In this document: piece by piece, positions 44,301 to 53,460 of the stretch
Numbering within the stretch: position 1 is the stretch's first letter
How the letters are laid out: every line of letters begins with the position of its first letter
Origin: Cellulomonas sp. NTE-D12
GTDB lineage: Bacteria > Actinomycetota > Actinomycetes > Actinomycetales > Cellulomonadaceae
Assembly: GCF_027923705.1 (NCBI RefSeq)
Contig: NZ_AP026442.1
Coordinates: forward strand, 2,294,001 to 2,358,000
Length of the DNA: 64,000 nt
Reading direction: 5' to 3'
Notes under the pieces: generated by a model
The model's input: the letters and a program-made list of their open reading frames with translations, nothing else
Told to the model about the DNA's origin: nothing
The model's database searches: none
Position numbers and translations under genes: made by a program

Positions 44301-44898
44301 GGCGGATCTCGGTGGTGAGGTCCGCCAGCCGGGTCAGGTTGGCCTGCATCGCGTCGAGCTTGCGGAGCGCCTTCTCCTTGCGCCGGCGGTGCTTGAGCAC
44401 CCCCGCCGCCTCCTCGATGAAGCCGCGGCGCTCCTCCGGCGTGGCGCGCAGGACGGTGTCCAGGCGCCCCTGGCCGACGATGACGTGCATCTCGCGGCCC
44501 ATGCCGGTGTCCGAGAGCAGCTCCTGGATGTCCAGCAGCCGGCACGAGCGGCCGTTGATCGCGTACTCCGACCCGCCGTTGCGGAACAGGGTCCGCGAGA
44601 TCGACACCTCGGTGTAGTCGATCGGCAGCGCGCCGTCGGTGTTGTCGATGGTCAGGGACACCTCGGCACGGCCGAGCGGCGGCCGGCCGGCGGTGCCGGC
44701 GAAGATGACGTCCTCCATGGTGCCGCCGCGCAGGGACTTGGCGCCCTGCTCCCCCATCACCCAGGCGAGGGCGTCCACCACGTTGGACTTGCCGGAGCCG
44801 TTGGGCCCCACGACGCACGTGATGCCCGGCTCGAAGCTCAGGGTCGTCGCGGAGGCGAACGACTTGAAGCCCCGCAGCGTCAGGGTCTTCAGGTGCAC
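41323..44898 (-). CDS. smc: chromosome segregation protein SMC
   Basis: A 1191-residue SMC ATPase, the core of the SMC-ScpAB condensin. Walker A GPNGSGKSNVVDAL is near residue 32. Long coiled coils flank a hinge at about 505-660 containing GSVAALLSVDPRDEEAVV. The C-terminal signature LSGGERSLTAVAL and Walker B YVMDEVEAALDD complete the head. GTG 44898 gives MHLKTLTLRGFKSFA, and TAGGCT ends 6 bases before it, indicating a leaderless transcript. scpA and scpB are not in the window. Usual neighbours mutM and rnc are absent upstream, replaced by ndk. Confidence 0.98.
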   Translation of the reverse strand: MHLKTLTLRGFKSFASATTLSFEPGITCVVGPNGSGKSNVVDALAWVMGEQGAKSLRGGTMEDVIFAGTAGRPPLGRAEVSLTIDNTDGALPIDYTEVSISRTLFRNGGSEYAINGRSCRLLDIQELLSDTGMGREMHVIVGQGRLDTVLRATPEERRGFIEEAAGVLKHRRRKEKALRKLDAMQANLTRLADLTTEIRRQLGPLGRQAEVARKAAVVQTDVRDARARLLADDLAQLTAAMAQETADETALLARRDEVGTELATTRDQLATLERAAAEAAPAVTEAGELWYRLSALRERLRGTASLAADRVRLLGAAAPERSGGQDPDDLVAQAARARAAEAELGTEVDLARAALEGAVTARQQAEAVATEAEKALASVLRAAADRREGVARLAGQVAARRSRLEATGEEIGRLRGAHAAAQRRAEEATTQFAALEGQVAGAEEGEEGLDAAHESAADALETATERVGDLTERLAEAERERSTLTARAETLELSLSRKDGAGALLAADGLRGTIGSVAALLSVDPRDEEAVVAALGPLADAVAVEGVDAAVDAIRYLREQDAGRSGLLVSSAAPAGAGPVDDLPLPTGADRAVDLVRCPPAVRDAVTAALAGVVVVDDLATARAVLGARPDLVVATRTGDLLSAHRASGGSAEAPSALHLQAALDQARSGAEQAQALAERLRFELAGARDQQTAARQAYQETLDRLNESDAALAAVAEQLATLGSTARSARAEAERVQQSLDAAERTLQEDTEALAELTERLAAAQDQPADGEDAVAERTSERDRTAALATAARGRETDARLTLRTAEERARALAGRADSLERAAAAERTARERAAERERARARQAAVAAAVHEGARRALLVLDESLRRASQERDAAEAARAERDQELAATRARAEALTAQLAELTDVAHRDEVARTQQRLRIEALAQRSVEELGIDPEVLVEEYGPHQPVPVVLAPGTEPDPEAPTSVPYVREQQEKRLRAAERALALLGRVNPLALEEFAALEERHKFLTDQLADLKSSRADLLQIVREIDERVEQVFAEAYADTAAAFEQVFPRLFPGGEGRLVLTEPADMLTTGVEVEARPAGKKVKRLSLLSGGERSLTAVALLVAIFKARPSPFYVMDEVEAALDDANLGRLIEVLRELQADSQLLIVTHQKRTMEIADALYGVTMRDDGVTTVISQRLREDVPA

Positions 44899-44904
44899 GG
44901 GGGC

Positions 44905-44910
44905 AGCCTA
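44905..44910 (-). promoter_or_regulatory. -10 element of smc, leaderless arrangement
   Basis: TAGGCT on the minus strand with 6 bases to the smc GTG. No ribosome site is present between ndk and smc. Confidence 0.55.
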
Positions 44911-44947
44911 CGGTCGGGCACCGCGCGCGCCGCGGAGGCGGCGTCGG

Positions 44948-45382
44948 TCACAGGTGCGGGAACCAGAGGGCGATCTCGCGCGCTGCGGACTCGGGCGAGT
45001 CCGAGCCGTGCACGATGTTCTGGATCGCCGAGGTGCCCCAGTCGCGCGCCAGGTCCCCGCGGATGGTGCCGGGGGCGGCGGCGGTCGGGTCGGTGGCACC
45101 GGCGAGCGAGCGGAAGCCCTCGATCACCTTGTGACCTTCGGCCACCACCGCGACGAGGGGACCGGACGTCATGAAGTCGATCAGGGCCGGCAGCCACGCC
45201 TTGCCGAGGTGCTCGGCGTAGTGCTGCTCGAAGATCGCCCGGTCGGCGGTCCGCAGCTCGACGGCGGCCAGCGTGTAGCCCTTCGCCTCGATGCGGCGCA
45301 GCACCTCGCCCACCAGGCCCCGGCTCACGCCGTCGGGCTTGACGAGGACAAGGGTGCGCTGAACGGAAGGTGCGTCGGCCAT
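44948..45382 (-). CDS. ndk: nucleoside diphosphate kinase
   Basis: A 144-residue NDK that equilibrates nucleoside triphosphates by a phospho-His intermediate. The active-site segment NIVHGSDSPESA contains the catalytic His, near 118. The N-terminus TLVLVKPDGVSRGLVG is canonical. ATG 45382 is preceded by TAGGGT with 7 bases between and no ribosome site, so it is probably leaderless; longer in-frame readings to 45628 shadow the DUF4233 gene. Confidence 0.98.
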   Translation of the reverse strand: MADAPSVQRTLVLVKPDGVSRGLVGEVLRRIEAKGYTLAAVELRTADRAIFEQHYAEHLGKAWLPALIDFMTSGPLVAVVAEGHKVIEGFRSLAGATDPTAAAPGTIRGDLARDWGTSAIQNIVHGSDSPESAAREIALWFPHL

Positions 45383-45389
45383 GGCGGAA

Positions 45390-45395
45390 ACCCTA
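45390..45395 (-). promoter_or_regulatory. -10 element of ndk, leaderless arrangement
   Basis: TAGGGT on the minus strand, 7 bases before the ndk ATG. Confidence 0.5.
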
Positions 45396-45420
45396 GTGCC
45401 GGTCCCGGACCCGGCCGCCG

Positions 45421-45834
45421 TCAGACCCGACGACGGGGCCGCGCGGGCTCCACGGCGTCCGGGTGCGCGGCGTCGAAGACCGCTCGCTCCGCGTCGATCC
45501 GCACCCCGAGCCACAGGAACAGCACCCAGAGGACGGCGAACAGGCCTCCGACGCCGAACATCATCGGCACCACGAACCCGCACGCCAGCACCGGCAGCTG
45601 CGCCACGGTGCCGGCGACGGAGCCCCAACGCGGCCGCTGCAGGCCGGCGAGCACCAGCAGCAGCGCCGCCAGCCCCCCGCCGACGGACCAGATCGCCGCC
45701 GGCGGCGCCGACCGGAGGCCGAACGCCACCAGGGCGGCGAAGAGCACGACGAAGGCCTCGAGCAGCAGCATCGTCTGGCCGAGGACGATGCGCGCCGGGC
45801 GCTTGCGTCGCACGGCGGGCGCGGGGCTGGTCAC
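45421..45834 (-). CDS. DUF4233 membrane protein
   Basis: A 137-residue protein with about four membrane helices (RIVLGQTMLLLEAFVVLFAA, the IWSVGGGLAALLLVLAG region, VLACGFVVPMMFGVGGLFAV and following). DUF4233 proteins are normally encoded between folC and ndk in actinobacteria. Here ndk is adjacent but folC is 2.7 kb away because the dha operon intervenes. Function unknown. GTG 45834 is preceded by TAGCCT with 6 bases between, a leaderless pattern. Confidence 0.85.
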   Translation of the reverse strand: MTSPAPAVRRKRPARIVLGQTMLLLEAFVVLFAALVAFGLRSAPPAAIWSVGGGLAALLLVLAGLQRPRWGSVAGTVAQLPVLACGFVVPMMFGVGGLFAVLWVLFLWLGVRIDAERAVFDAAHPDAVEPARPRRRV

Positions 45835-45840
45835 GCGGTC

Positions 45841-45846
45841 AGGCTA
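45841..45846 (-). promoter_or_regulatory. -10 element of the DUF4233 gene, leaderless arrangement
   Basis: TAGCCT on the minus strand, 6 bases before GTG 45834. Its presence means DUF4233 no longer depends on a folC transcript. Confidence 0.5.
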
Positions 45847-45850
45847 CCGG

Positions 45851-45896
45851 CGCGTCTCGACGACCCCTCGTCCCGCAACCGGTCGTCGTCGACGCG
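45851..45896 (-). terminator. terminator hairpin after dhaM
   Basis: CGACGACC (45858-45865) pairs with GGTCGTCG (45881-45888); after a small bulge, outer arms 45851-45856 and 45891-45896 add 6 bp. It starts about 20 bases past the dhaM stop and closes the dha operon. Confidence 0.7.
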
Positions 45897-45918
45897 GCTC
45901 CCGGGCGGCGCGCGGCGC

Positions 45919-46644
45919 TCAGTCCTCGCCGAACTTGTCCTCGAACAGCGCGACCACCGCGTCCACCGCCTGCTGGGCCTGCTCCCCGCTGCCCTCGAGG
46001 ATCAGGTCCGTGCCGTTGGCCACGCCCAGCGCCATCAGCTGGAGCACGCTCGCGGCGTCCACACCGCCCAGCCGCACGTGCGCGTCGAAGCCGGCGACCG
46101 TCCGGGCGACGATCGCCGCAGGCCGCGCGTGCAGCCCCAACCTGTTGGTCACCGTGACGGTGGTGCGGACGGCGCCGGGCTCCGTGGACAGCTCCGTGGT
46201 GGACGCCTGCTCGACCGCGGTGTGCCCGGGGTGCGGGTGCAGGACGTCCGCGAACGTGGCGACGGCGCCCTCGGCCGCCGCGAGCACCCCCTGGACCCCT
46301 GCCCCGCCCTGGGCGGCGACCGCAGCGGCCACGGCACCCTCGACGAGCGGTGCGTCGGCCAGCAGGACACGCTCCGCGACCGGCTCGTCGAGCATCTCCA
46401 GGACGGACTGCGCGGTCATCACGGCGGATCCGAGGTCCGTGAGGACCACGGCCGAGCGGCCGTCGGCGGTCGCCTGCTCCAGGGCGGCCTCGATGGCGTC
46501 GTAGCTGGTGCCGAGGCCGCCGTCGGGCATGCCGCCGGCCGGGAGCAGCGTGACGTCCGGTGCCATCTGCCCCGCGAGCTCGGCCAGCCCCTCGGCGATC
46601 AGGCGCGAGTGCGAGACCAGCACCAACGCCACCTGGACGGTCAT
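45919..46644 (-). CDS. dhaM: dihydroxyacetone kinase phosphotransfer subunit DhaM (EIIA-HPr fusion)
   Basis: A 241-residue phosphocarrier that passes PEP-derived phosphate to DhaL-bound ADP. Residues 1-130 are the EIIA-Man-like DhaM domain with the phosphorylatable His in VLVSHSRLIAEGLAE. Residues about 155-241 are an HPr domain with its active His in NRLGLHARPAAIV. The E. coli protein also carries an EI fragment, which is absent here, so EI must be supplied in trans. ATG overlaps the dhaL stop by 4 bases. Confidence 0.93.
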   Translation of the reverse strand: MTVQVALVLVSHSRLIAEGLAELAGQMAPDVTLLPAGGMPDGGLGTSYDAIEAALEQATADGRSAVVLTDLGSAVMTAQSVLEMLDEPVAERVLLADAPLVEGAVAAAVAAQGGAGVQGVLAAAEGAVATFADVLHPHPGHTAVEQASTTELSTEPGAVRTTVTVTNRLGLHARPAAIVARTVAGFDAHVRLGGVDAASVLQLMALGVANGTDLILEGSGEQAQQAVDAVVALFEDKFGED

Positions 46645-47276
46645 GCGCCGGCCGCGTCCGCCGCCGCGCGCAGCAGCAGCTCGGTCGACCGGGCGCCGGG
46701 GTCCAGGTGGCCGATGGAGCGCTCGCCGAGGTAGGACGCACGCCCCTTGGTGGCCAGGAGCGGGATGGTGGCCTGCGCTCCCGTGGCCGCGGCGTCGGCC
46801 GCCGCCGCCAGCACCGCGGCGGGCGACCCGCCGTTGTCCGCCACCGACTCCGCAGCCTCGACCGCGGGCGTCCACGCGTCGACCATCGTCTTCTCGCCCG
46901 TGTGGGCCTTGCCGCGGGCGACGATGCCCTCCAGCGCCGCCTCCAGGACGGCAACCGCGGCAGCCGAGTCGAGCTCGGCCACCGCGGCCGCCTTCGCCGC
47001 ACGCAGGTAGGCGGTGCCGTACAGCGGGCCGGCGGCGCCGCCGACCGTGGACATCAGGGTGGTGGCGACCAGCTTGAGCACGTCACCGACCTGGTCCGGT
47101 GGCGCCTCGAGGGCGTCGAGCTTGGCGACGACGGCGGTGAACCCGCGGTTCATGTTCTCGCCGTGGTCACCGTCGCCGATCTGCCGGTCGAGCTCGATCA
47201 GCTCCTCGCGGTGCTCCTTGACCACCTTCGCCGAGAGGCGCACCCACTCGACCGCCCACGCCACGTCCAGACTCAT
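46641..47276 (-). CDS. dhaL: dihydroxyacetone kinase ADP-binding subunit DhaL
   Basis: A 211-residue all-helical subunit that keeps ADP as a bound cofactor and phosphorylates dihydroxyacetone on DhaK. The Mg-binding motif IGDGDHGENMNRGF near residues 30-43 and GGAAGPLYGTAYLRA near 78 are typical. It is 72 bases after dhaK and coupled to dhaM by a 4-base overlap. Confidence 0.95.
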   Translation of the reverse strand: MSLDVAWAVEWVRLSAKVVKEHREELIELDRQIGDGDHGENMNRGFTAVVAKLDALEAPPDQVGDVLKLVATTLMSTVGGAAGPLYGTAYLRAAKAAAVAELDSAAAVAVLEAALEGIVARGKAHTGEKTMVDAWTPAVEAAESVADNGGSPAAVLAAAADAAATGAQATIPLLATKGRASYLGERSIGHLDPGARSTELLLRAAADAAGA

Positions 47277-47348
47277 CCCGCGCTCCCTGGCTCGTCCGAC
47301 CCGCTCACCGTCGCCGATGCCCCCGGCGACCGTCCTACCAGGCGCGCC

Positions 47349-48344
<996 letters not shown>

Positions 48345-48425
48345 TCCGGCGACCTGCCTTCCTCGGGTGGGCAGCTGTGCGGCGTCCCGAGGGTGGCGCC
48401 GATCGGCGTCGCGGGACACGGCGAC

Positions 48426-48443
48426 CGGGACGCCGTCGTCCCG
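48426..48443 (-). terminator. hairpin between folC and dhaK
   Basis: A 7-bp perfect stem with a 4-base loop, about 70 bases after the folC stop. It probably separates the ileS-folC transcript from dhaKLM. Confidence 0.55.
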
Positions 48444-48492
48444 TGAGGCTCACCCTCGCCGGGGGCTGCACCGGACGCAAGTGCGCTGCCGC

Positions 48493-48506
48493 TGCACGTT
48501 CGTGCA
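48493..48506. promoter_or_regulatory. 14-bp palindrome upstream of dhaK
   Basis: TGCACG-TT-CGTGCA is a perfect inverted repeat lying just after the folC stop and about 150 bases before dhaK. It is a candidate operator for an unlinked repressor or activator of the dha operon; no promoter element was confidently placed. Confidence 0.4.
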
Positions 48507-48511
48507 CGAGG

Positions 48512-49900
48512 TCAGGGGCGACCCAGCAGCACACGCGCCTCTGCAACAAGCAGCAGCGAACCGGTGACCAGGACGCCCGCGCCGCGCTCGACCTCGCTCT
48601 CGGCGCGCTCCACCGCGAGCGCGATCGCCTCGTCCAGCCGCTCGACGACGTGCACGCGGTCCTCGCCGAACACGTCGTAGGCGAGATCGGCCAGGTCCTG
48701 CACGTCCATCGCTCGCGGTGAGCCGGCGTGCGTGACGACCACCTCCGCCAGCACCGGCTCCAGCAGGCCGAGCATCGCCTCCGGGTCCTTGTCCGCCATC
48801 ACGCCGACCACGCCGACCAGCCGCTCGAAGGCGAACGCCTCGTCCAGCGCGGCAACCATCGCCTCCATCCCCGCCGGGTTGTGGGCACCGTCCACGAGCA
48901 CCGTCGGGCTGGACCGGACCACCTCGAGGCGACCCGGGGAGCTGACGTCGGCGAAGGCGGCGCCGACGACGTCGCCGCCCAGCGCACCGCCGCCGGTCAG
49001 CAGCGCCTCGGTGGCGGCGAGCGCGAGCAGGGCGTTGTGGGCCTGGTGCTCACCGTGCAGCGGCAGGAAGACGTCCTGGTAGATGCCGCCGATGCCGCGC
49101 AGCGTCAGCAGCTGCCCGCCGACGGCCACCTGGCGCTCCAGGACCGCGATCTCCTGGTCGTCGCGCACCAGCCGGGCGCCGTGCTCGGCGGCGGCCGCCT
49201 CGATCACCGCCTCGGCCGACTCGGACTGCGCGGAGACCACCACCGTGCCGCCGTCCTTGATGATCCCCGCCTTCTGGGCGGCGATCTCGGCCAGGGTGTG
49301 GCCGAGGTAGCGCTCGTGGTCCATCGCCACCGGGGTGATCACCTGCACCTGCGAGCGGACGACGTTGGTGGAGTCCCAGAGGCCGCCCATGCCGACCTCG
49401 ACGACCGCGACGTCCACCGGCGCGTCGGCGAACGCGGCGAACGCCATCACGGTGAACACCTCGAAGAACGACAGCCGCGGCCCGCCGGCCTCCGCCGACC
49501 GCTGGTCGACCAGCTCGACGTACGGCGCCACGTCGTTCCACACCGCGACGAACTGCTCGTCGCTGATCGGTTCGCCGTCGATCGCGATGCGCTCGTTGAC
49601 CCGGGTCAGGTGCGGGCTGGTGAACCGGCCGGTGCGCAGCCCGTGCTCGCGCAGCAGCCGCTCGACCATGCGCGCGGTGGACGTCTTGCCGTTGGTGCCG
49701 GTCAGGTGCACCACCCGGTAGGCGTCCTGCGGGTCGCCGAGCAGCTCGCACACCTGCCGGACGCGGTCGAGCGTGGGGTCGATCTCGTGCTCCGGTGCGC
49801 GGGCGACGATCGCGGCGTAGATCCGATCGGCCTCCTGACGGGCGGCCTCGGCCTGCTGGTCGCGGTGGTGGTCGGCGCCCGACGAGCCGCGGCGGCTCAT
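48512..49900 (-). CDS. folC: bifunctional folylpolyglutamate/dihydrofolate synthase
   Basis: A 462-residue Mur-ligase-fold enzyme that adds glutamates to folates and usually makes dihydrofolate. The P-loop LTGTNGKTSTARMVE lies near 66-80, followed by the TSPHLTRVNERI segment. Central MDHERYLGHTLAEIA and GAHNPAG-type DGAHNPAGM motifs are intact. ATG overlaps the ileS stop by 4 bases (ATGA), so it is translated from the T-box-controlled message. The N-terminus (about 25 residues) is a charged extension. Confidence 0.95.
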   Translation of the reverse strand: MSRRGSSGADHHRDQQAEAARQEADRIYAAIVARAPEHEIDPTLDRVRQVCELLGDPQDAYRVVHLTGTNGKTSTARMVERLLREHGLRTGRFTSPHLTRVNERIAIDGEPISDEQFVAVWNDVAPYVELVDQRSAEAGGPRLSFFEVFTVMAFAAFADAPVDVAVVEVGMGGLWDSTNVVRSQVQVITPVAMDHERYLGHTLAEIAAQKAGIIKDGGTVVVSAQSESAEAVIEAAAAEHGARLVRDDQEIAVLERQVAVGGQLLTLRGIGGIYQDVFLPLHGEHQAHNALLALAATEALLTGGGALGGDVVGAAFADVSSPGRLEVVRSSPTVLVDGAHNPAGMEAMVAALDEAFAFERLVGVVGVMADKDPEAMLGLLEPVLAEVVVTHAGSPRAMDVQDLADLAYDVFGEDRVHVVERLDEAIALAVERAESEVERGAGVLVTGSLLLVAEARVLLGRP

Positions 49901-52900
49901 GCCTCCACCCGGCTGACCTGGACGGCGAGCTCGTCGCCCGGTCGCACCTCGAACGAGGTCGCCAGCGTCTCGCGGGCGACGAACTCGCGGTGCGCCTCGA
50001 CGGCCGGGACCTGGTCGGCCGGCACCTGCAGGTGCAGGTCGATCCGGTCGCTGACCCGCAGACCGGCCGCCTTGCGCGCGTCCTGCACCGCGCGGACCAC
50101 GTCCCGGGCGTACCCCTCGGCGAGCAGCGCGTCGTCGAGCGCGAGGTCGAGCACGACGAACCCGGCGCCGCCCGGCAGCACCGCCGCCGCGACGTCAGCA
50201 CCGGCCGCTCCGTCGACCACCGTCGTCAGGTCGTACTCGGCGGGCAGCAGCGGCACGTCGGTGCCGTCGTCGAGCGTCACCACCACCCCGTCCTCGGTCG
50301 CGCGCCACGAGCCGGCCTTGGCGGCGCGGATGGCGGTCTGCACGCCCTTGCCGAGCCGGGGCCCGGCCGCACGGGCGTTCACCGCGAGGCGCTGCGTGAT
50401 GCCGAACCGGCCGGCCGCGTCCTCGTCGTCGGTCACCAGCTCGACACGCTTGACGTTCAGCTCGGCCGCCACGAGGTCGGTGTACGGCTCAGCCGCTGCC
50501 GGGTCGGCCACCGCGACGGTCAGCGACCGCAGCGGCTGCCGCACGCGCAGCTGGTGCGCCTTGCGCAGCCCCAGCGCCGTCGACACCGCGGAGCGGACCT
50601 GGTCGACCACGGCCGCCAGGTTCTCGTCGGCACCGTGCCCGCCCGGCACGTGCGTCGGCCAGTCGGTCAGGTGCACCGACCGCTGCCCGGTCAGGCCCCG
50701 CCACACCTCCTCGGTCACCAGGGGTGCGAGCGGCGCCATCACGCGGGTGAGCACCTCGAGCGCGGTCCACAGGGTGTCGAACGCGTCGTGGTCCTCCGCC
50801 CAGAACCGGTCGCGCTGCGTGCGGACGTACCAGTTGGTCAGCACGTCGAGGTGCTCGCGCACCAGGGCGCAGGCCGCGGCGATCTCGTAGGAGTCGAGCG
50901 CCGCGGTCGCCTGGGCGACCAGCTCGCCGGTGCGGGCCAGCAGGTAGCGGTCCATCACCGGCAGACCGGCGGCCCGCTCGTCGTCCACGGCCCGGGCGAG
51001 GTAGCCCCGCCCCCCGTCGGCCGCACCGGCGTACAGGCTGAAGAAGTAGTAGGTGCTCCACAGCGGCAGCACCACCTGGCGCACCGCCTCGCGGATGTTC
51101 TCCTCCGCCACCACGAGGTTGCCGCCGCGCAGCACCGGCGAGCTCATCAGCGACCACCGCACGGCGTCGGAGCCGTAGGTGTCGAACATCTCCATCGGGT
51201 CCGGGAAGTTGCGCAGCGACTTGGACGCCTTGCGGCCGTCGTCGCCCAGCACGATGCCGTGGCAGATCACCGAGGTGAACGCCGGCCGGTCGAACAACGC
51301 CGTGGCCAGCACGTGCAGCAGGTAGAACCAGCCGCGCGTCTGGCCGACGTACTCGACGATGAAGTCGCCGGGGAAGTGGTGCTCGAACCAGTCGGCGTTC
51401 TCGAACGGGTAGTGCACCTGCGCGTACGGCATGGACCCGGAGTCGAACCACACGTCCAGGACGTCGGGGATGCGGCGCATGGTGCTCTGCCCGGTCGGGT
51501 CGTCCGGGTTGGGCCGCGTCAGCTCGTCGACGAACGGCCGGTGCAGGTCCGGCTCACCGGCCTCGTTGCGCGGCAGCCGGCCGAAGTCGGCCTCCAGCTC
51601 GGCGAACGAGCCGTAGACGTCGACGCGCGGGTGCGCCGGGTCGTCGGACACCCACACCGGGATCGGCGTGCCCCAGTACCGGTTGCGGGACACCGACCAG
51701 TCGCGGGCGCCCTCGAGCCACTTGCCGAACTGGCCGTCGCGGATGTGCTCCGGCGTCCACGCGATCTGCTGGTTCAGCTCGATCATCCGGTCACGGAACT
51801 GGGTCACCCTGACGAACCAGGAGGAGACGGCCTTGTAGATCAACGGGTTCCGGCAGCGCCAGCAGTGCGGGTAGGAGTGCACGTAGGACGCCTGGCGCAG
51901 CAGCCGGCCGTCCTCGCGCAGGCGCCGGATGATCGGCATGTTCGCCTCGAACACCTGCTGGCCCTCGAAGTCGGGCACCACGGCGGTGAACCTGCCGGCG
52001 TCGTCCACGGACAGCAGCGTGGGGATGCCCGCGGCGTCGCAGGCACCCTGGTCGACCTCGCCGTAGGCGGGTGCCAGGTGCACGATGCCGGTGCCGTCCT
52101 CGGTGGTGACGAAGTCGCCGACCAGCACCTGCCAGGCGTCCTGCGTGCCGTGCTTCTCGGTGTCGGCGAAGTAGTCGAACAACCGCTCGTAGCGCAGGCC
52201 GGCCAGCTCGGCGCCGGGGACCTCGCGGGTCACCGCGGCCACCGCGTCGTCGGGGGCCGCGTAGCCGAGGTCCTTGGCGTAGCCCGGCAGCAGGTCGCGC
52301 GCCAGGAGGAAGGGACCGGTGCCGGCGGAGGTCCCCGCGGGGCCGGCCGGGACGACGACGTACGTGATGTCGGCGCCGACCGCCAGCGCCTCGTTCGTGG
52401 GAAGCGTCCACGGCGTCGTCGTCCACGCGACCGCCCGCACACCGGCCAGGCCGAGAGCCTCCGCCCGCTCCCCGACCAGGGGGAACGTGACGGTGACGGT
52501 CTGGTCCTGACGCTCCCGGTAGACGTCCGCGTCCATGCCGAGCTCGTGGTTGGACAGCGGGGTCTGGTCGCGCCAGCAGTACGGCAGCACGCGGTAGCCG
52601 GAGTACGCCAGCCCCTTGTCGTACAGCTGCTTGAACGCCCAGATCACCGACTCCATGAACGTCGGGTCGAGCGTCTTGTAGTCGTGCTCGAAGTCCACCC
52701 AGCGGGCCTGGCGGGTGACGTAGTCCTCCCACTCGTGGGTGTACGTCAGCACCGACTCGCGGCAGGCGGCGTTGAACGCCGCGATGCCCATCTGCTCGAT
52801 CTGCGACTTGTCGGTGATGCCGAGGATCCGCTCGGCCTCCAGCTCCGCCGGCAGGCCGTGGGTGTCCCAGCCGAACCGTCGCTCCACGCGGTGACCGCGC

Positions 52901-53184
52901 ATCGTCTGGTAGCGCGGCACGACGTCCTTGACGTAGCCCGTCAGCAGGTGGCCGTAGTGCGGCAGGCCGTTGGCGAACGGCGGGCCGTCGTAGAAGACGA
53001 ACTCGTTGCTGCCGTCGGGACCGGCCTCACGCGCCTCGACCGAGGCGACGAACGTGCCGTCGGCCTTCCAGTAGGCGAGCACGTCCTGCTCGAGCGCGGG
53101 CAGGTCCGGGGAGGCGGGCACGCCCTGGGGCTCGGACTGGGACGACGGCGCGGACGGCGCGGGACGGTGCAGCGGATACGCCAC
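49897..53184 (-). CDS. ileS: isoleucyl-tRNA synthetase
   Basis: A 1095-residue class I synthetase. The HIGH signature reads GLPHYGH in the segment FYDGPPFANGLPHYGHLLTG near 66-85, and the KMSKS loop is KASKS in GDDGRKASKSLRNFPDP near 650. The CP1 editing domain lies between. The overall type is the long, eukaryote-like IleRS common in actinobacteria. GTG 53184 follows AGGAG at 9 bases. The upstream region folds as a T-box leader with an Ile specifier. Confidence 0.98.
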   Translation of the reverse strand: MAYPLHRPAPSAPSSQSEPQGVPASPDLPALEQDVLAYWKADGTFVASVEAREAGPDGSNEFVFYDGPPFANGLPHYGHLLTGYVKDVVPRYQTMRGHRVERRFGWDTHGLPAELEAERILGITDKSQIEQMGIAAFNAACRESVLTYTHEWEDYVTRQARWVDFEHDYKTLDPTFMESVIWAFKQLYDKGLAYSGYRVLPYCWRDQTPLSNHELGMDADVYRERQDQTVTVTFPLVGERAEALGLAGVRAVAWTTTPWTLPTNEALAVGADITYVVVPAGPAGTSAGTGPFLLARDLLPGYAKDLGYAAPDDAVAAVTREVPGAELAGLRYERLFDYFADTEKHGTQDAWQVLVGDFVTTEDGTGIVHLAPAYGEVDQGACDAAGIPTLLSVDDAGRFTAVVPDFEGQQVFEANMPIIRRLREDGRLLRQASYVHSYPHCWRCRNPLIYKAVSSWFVRVTQFRDRMIELNQQIAWTPEHIRDGQFGKWLEGARDWSVSRNRYWGTPIPVWVSDDPAHPRVDVYGSFAELEADFGRLPRNEAGEPDLHRPFVDELTRPNPDDPTGQSTMRRIPDVLDVWFDSGSMPYAQVHYPFENADWFEHHFPGDFIVEYVGQTRGWFYLLHVLATALFDRPAFTSVICHGIVLGDDGRKASKSLRNFPDPMEMFDTYGSDAVRWSLMSSPVLRGGNLVVAEENIREAVRQVVLPLWSTYYFFSLYAGAADGGRGYLARAVDDERAAGLPVMDRYLLARTGELVAQATAALDSYEIAAACALVREHLDVLTNWYVRTQRDRFWAEDHDAFDTLWTALEVLTRVMAPLAPLVTEEVWRGLTGQRSVHLTDWPTHVPGGHGADENLAAVVDQVRSAVSTALGLRKAHQLRVRQPLRSLTVAVADPAAAEPYTDLVAAELNVKRVELVTDDEDAAGRFGITQRLAVNARAAGPRLGKGVQTAIRAAKAGSWRATEDGVVVTLDDGTDVPLLPAEYDLTTVVDGAAGADVAAAVLPGGAGFVVLDLALDDALLAEGYARDVVRAVQDARKAAGLRVSDRIDLHLQVPADQVPAVEAHREFVARETLATSFEVRPGDELAVQVSRVEA

Positions 53185-53428
53185 GGCGAGACTCTCCTGG
53201 TTGCACGCACCCGGTCGGGTGCGGACGACTCCTGGTCACGAGGACGACGACGTCCGGACCGGCCGGACGACACCGCGGTACCACCTCGTTTGCCGGGCCC
53301 CGAGGGGTCCGGCCGCTCGCCTGCGGCTGTGACGGGCCTGCCCCGTCCGGTTCTACTGGGGGCCGCGGTGCTGCTGCGGACCTGTTCTTCCGGAGGCTCG
53401 CCGGTGATGGCCGGGTCGACGCCTGTGC
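53185..53428 (-). promoter_or_regulatory. ileS T-box riboswitch, probably translational
   Basis: On the mRNA strand the diagnostic T-box core AGGTGGTACCGCG occupies 53286-53274. About 120 bases upstream, an ATC triplet (53408-53406) in GGCCATCACCGG sits where the specifier loop is expected and decodes Ile, followed by GGAAGAAC (53391-53384). The ileS ribosome site AGGAG lies at about 53198-53194, with a GCACCC/GGGTGC hairpin (53207-53222) just before it. No terminator with a T-run is present, so control of translation initiation, as known for actinobacterial ileS T-boxes, is the likelier mode. Confidence 0.85.
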
Positions 53429-53432
53429 CCCG

Positions 53433-53460
53433 AGTGTATGTCGGGGCGTCAGTACGTGAA
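53433..53460 (-). promoter_or_regulatory. putative ileS promoter
   Basis: TTCACG (53460-53455) and TACACT (53438-53433) are spaced by 16 bases on the minus strand. Transcription would start near 53426, directly before T-box stem I. The -35 lies inside a 20-bp tandem duplication. CCCCGA/TCGGGG arms flank the -10. Confidence 0.45.

Noticed and set aside
41230..45174. 1314-residue plus-strand frame opposite smc
   Set aside because: Antisense shadow of smc and ndk; no recognisable motif, while smc on the minus strand has all catalytic motifs.
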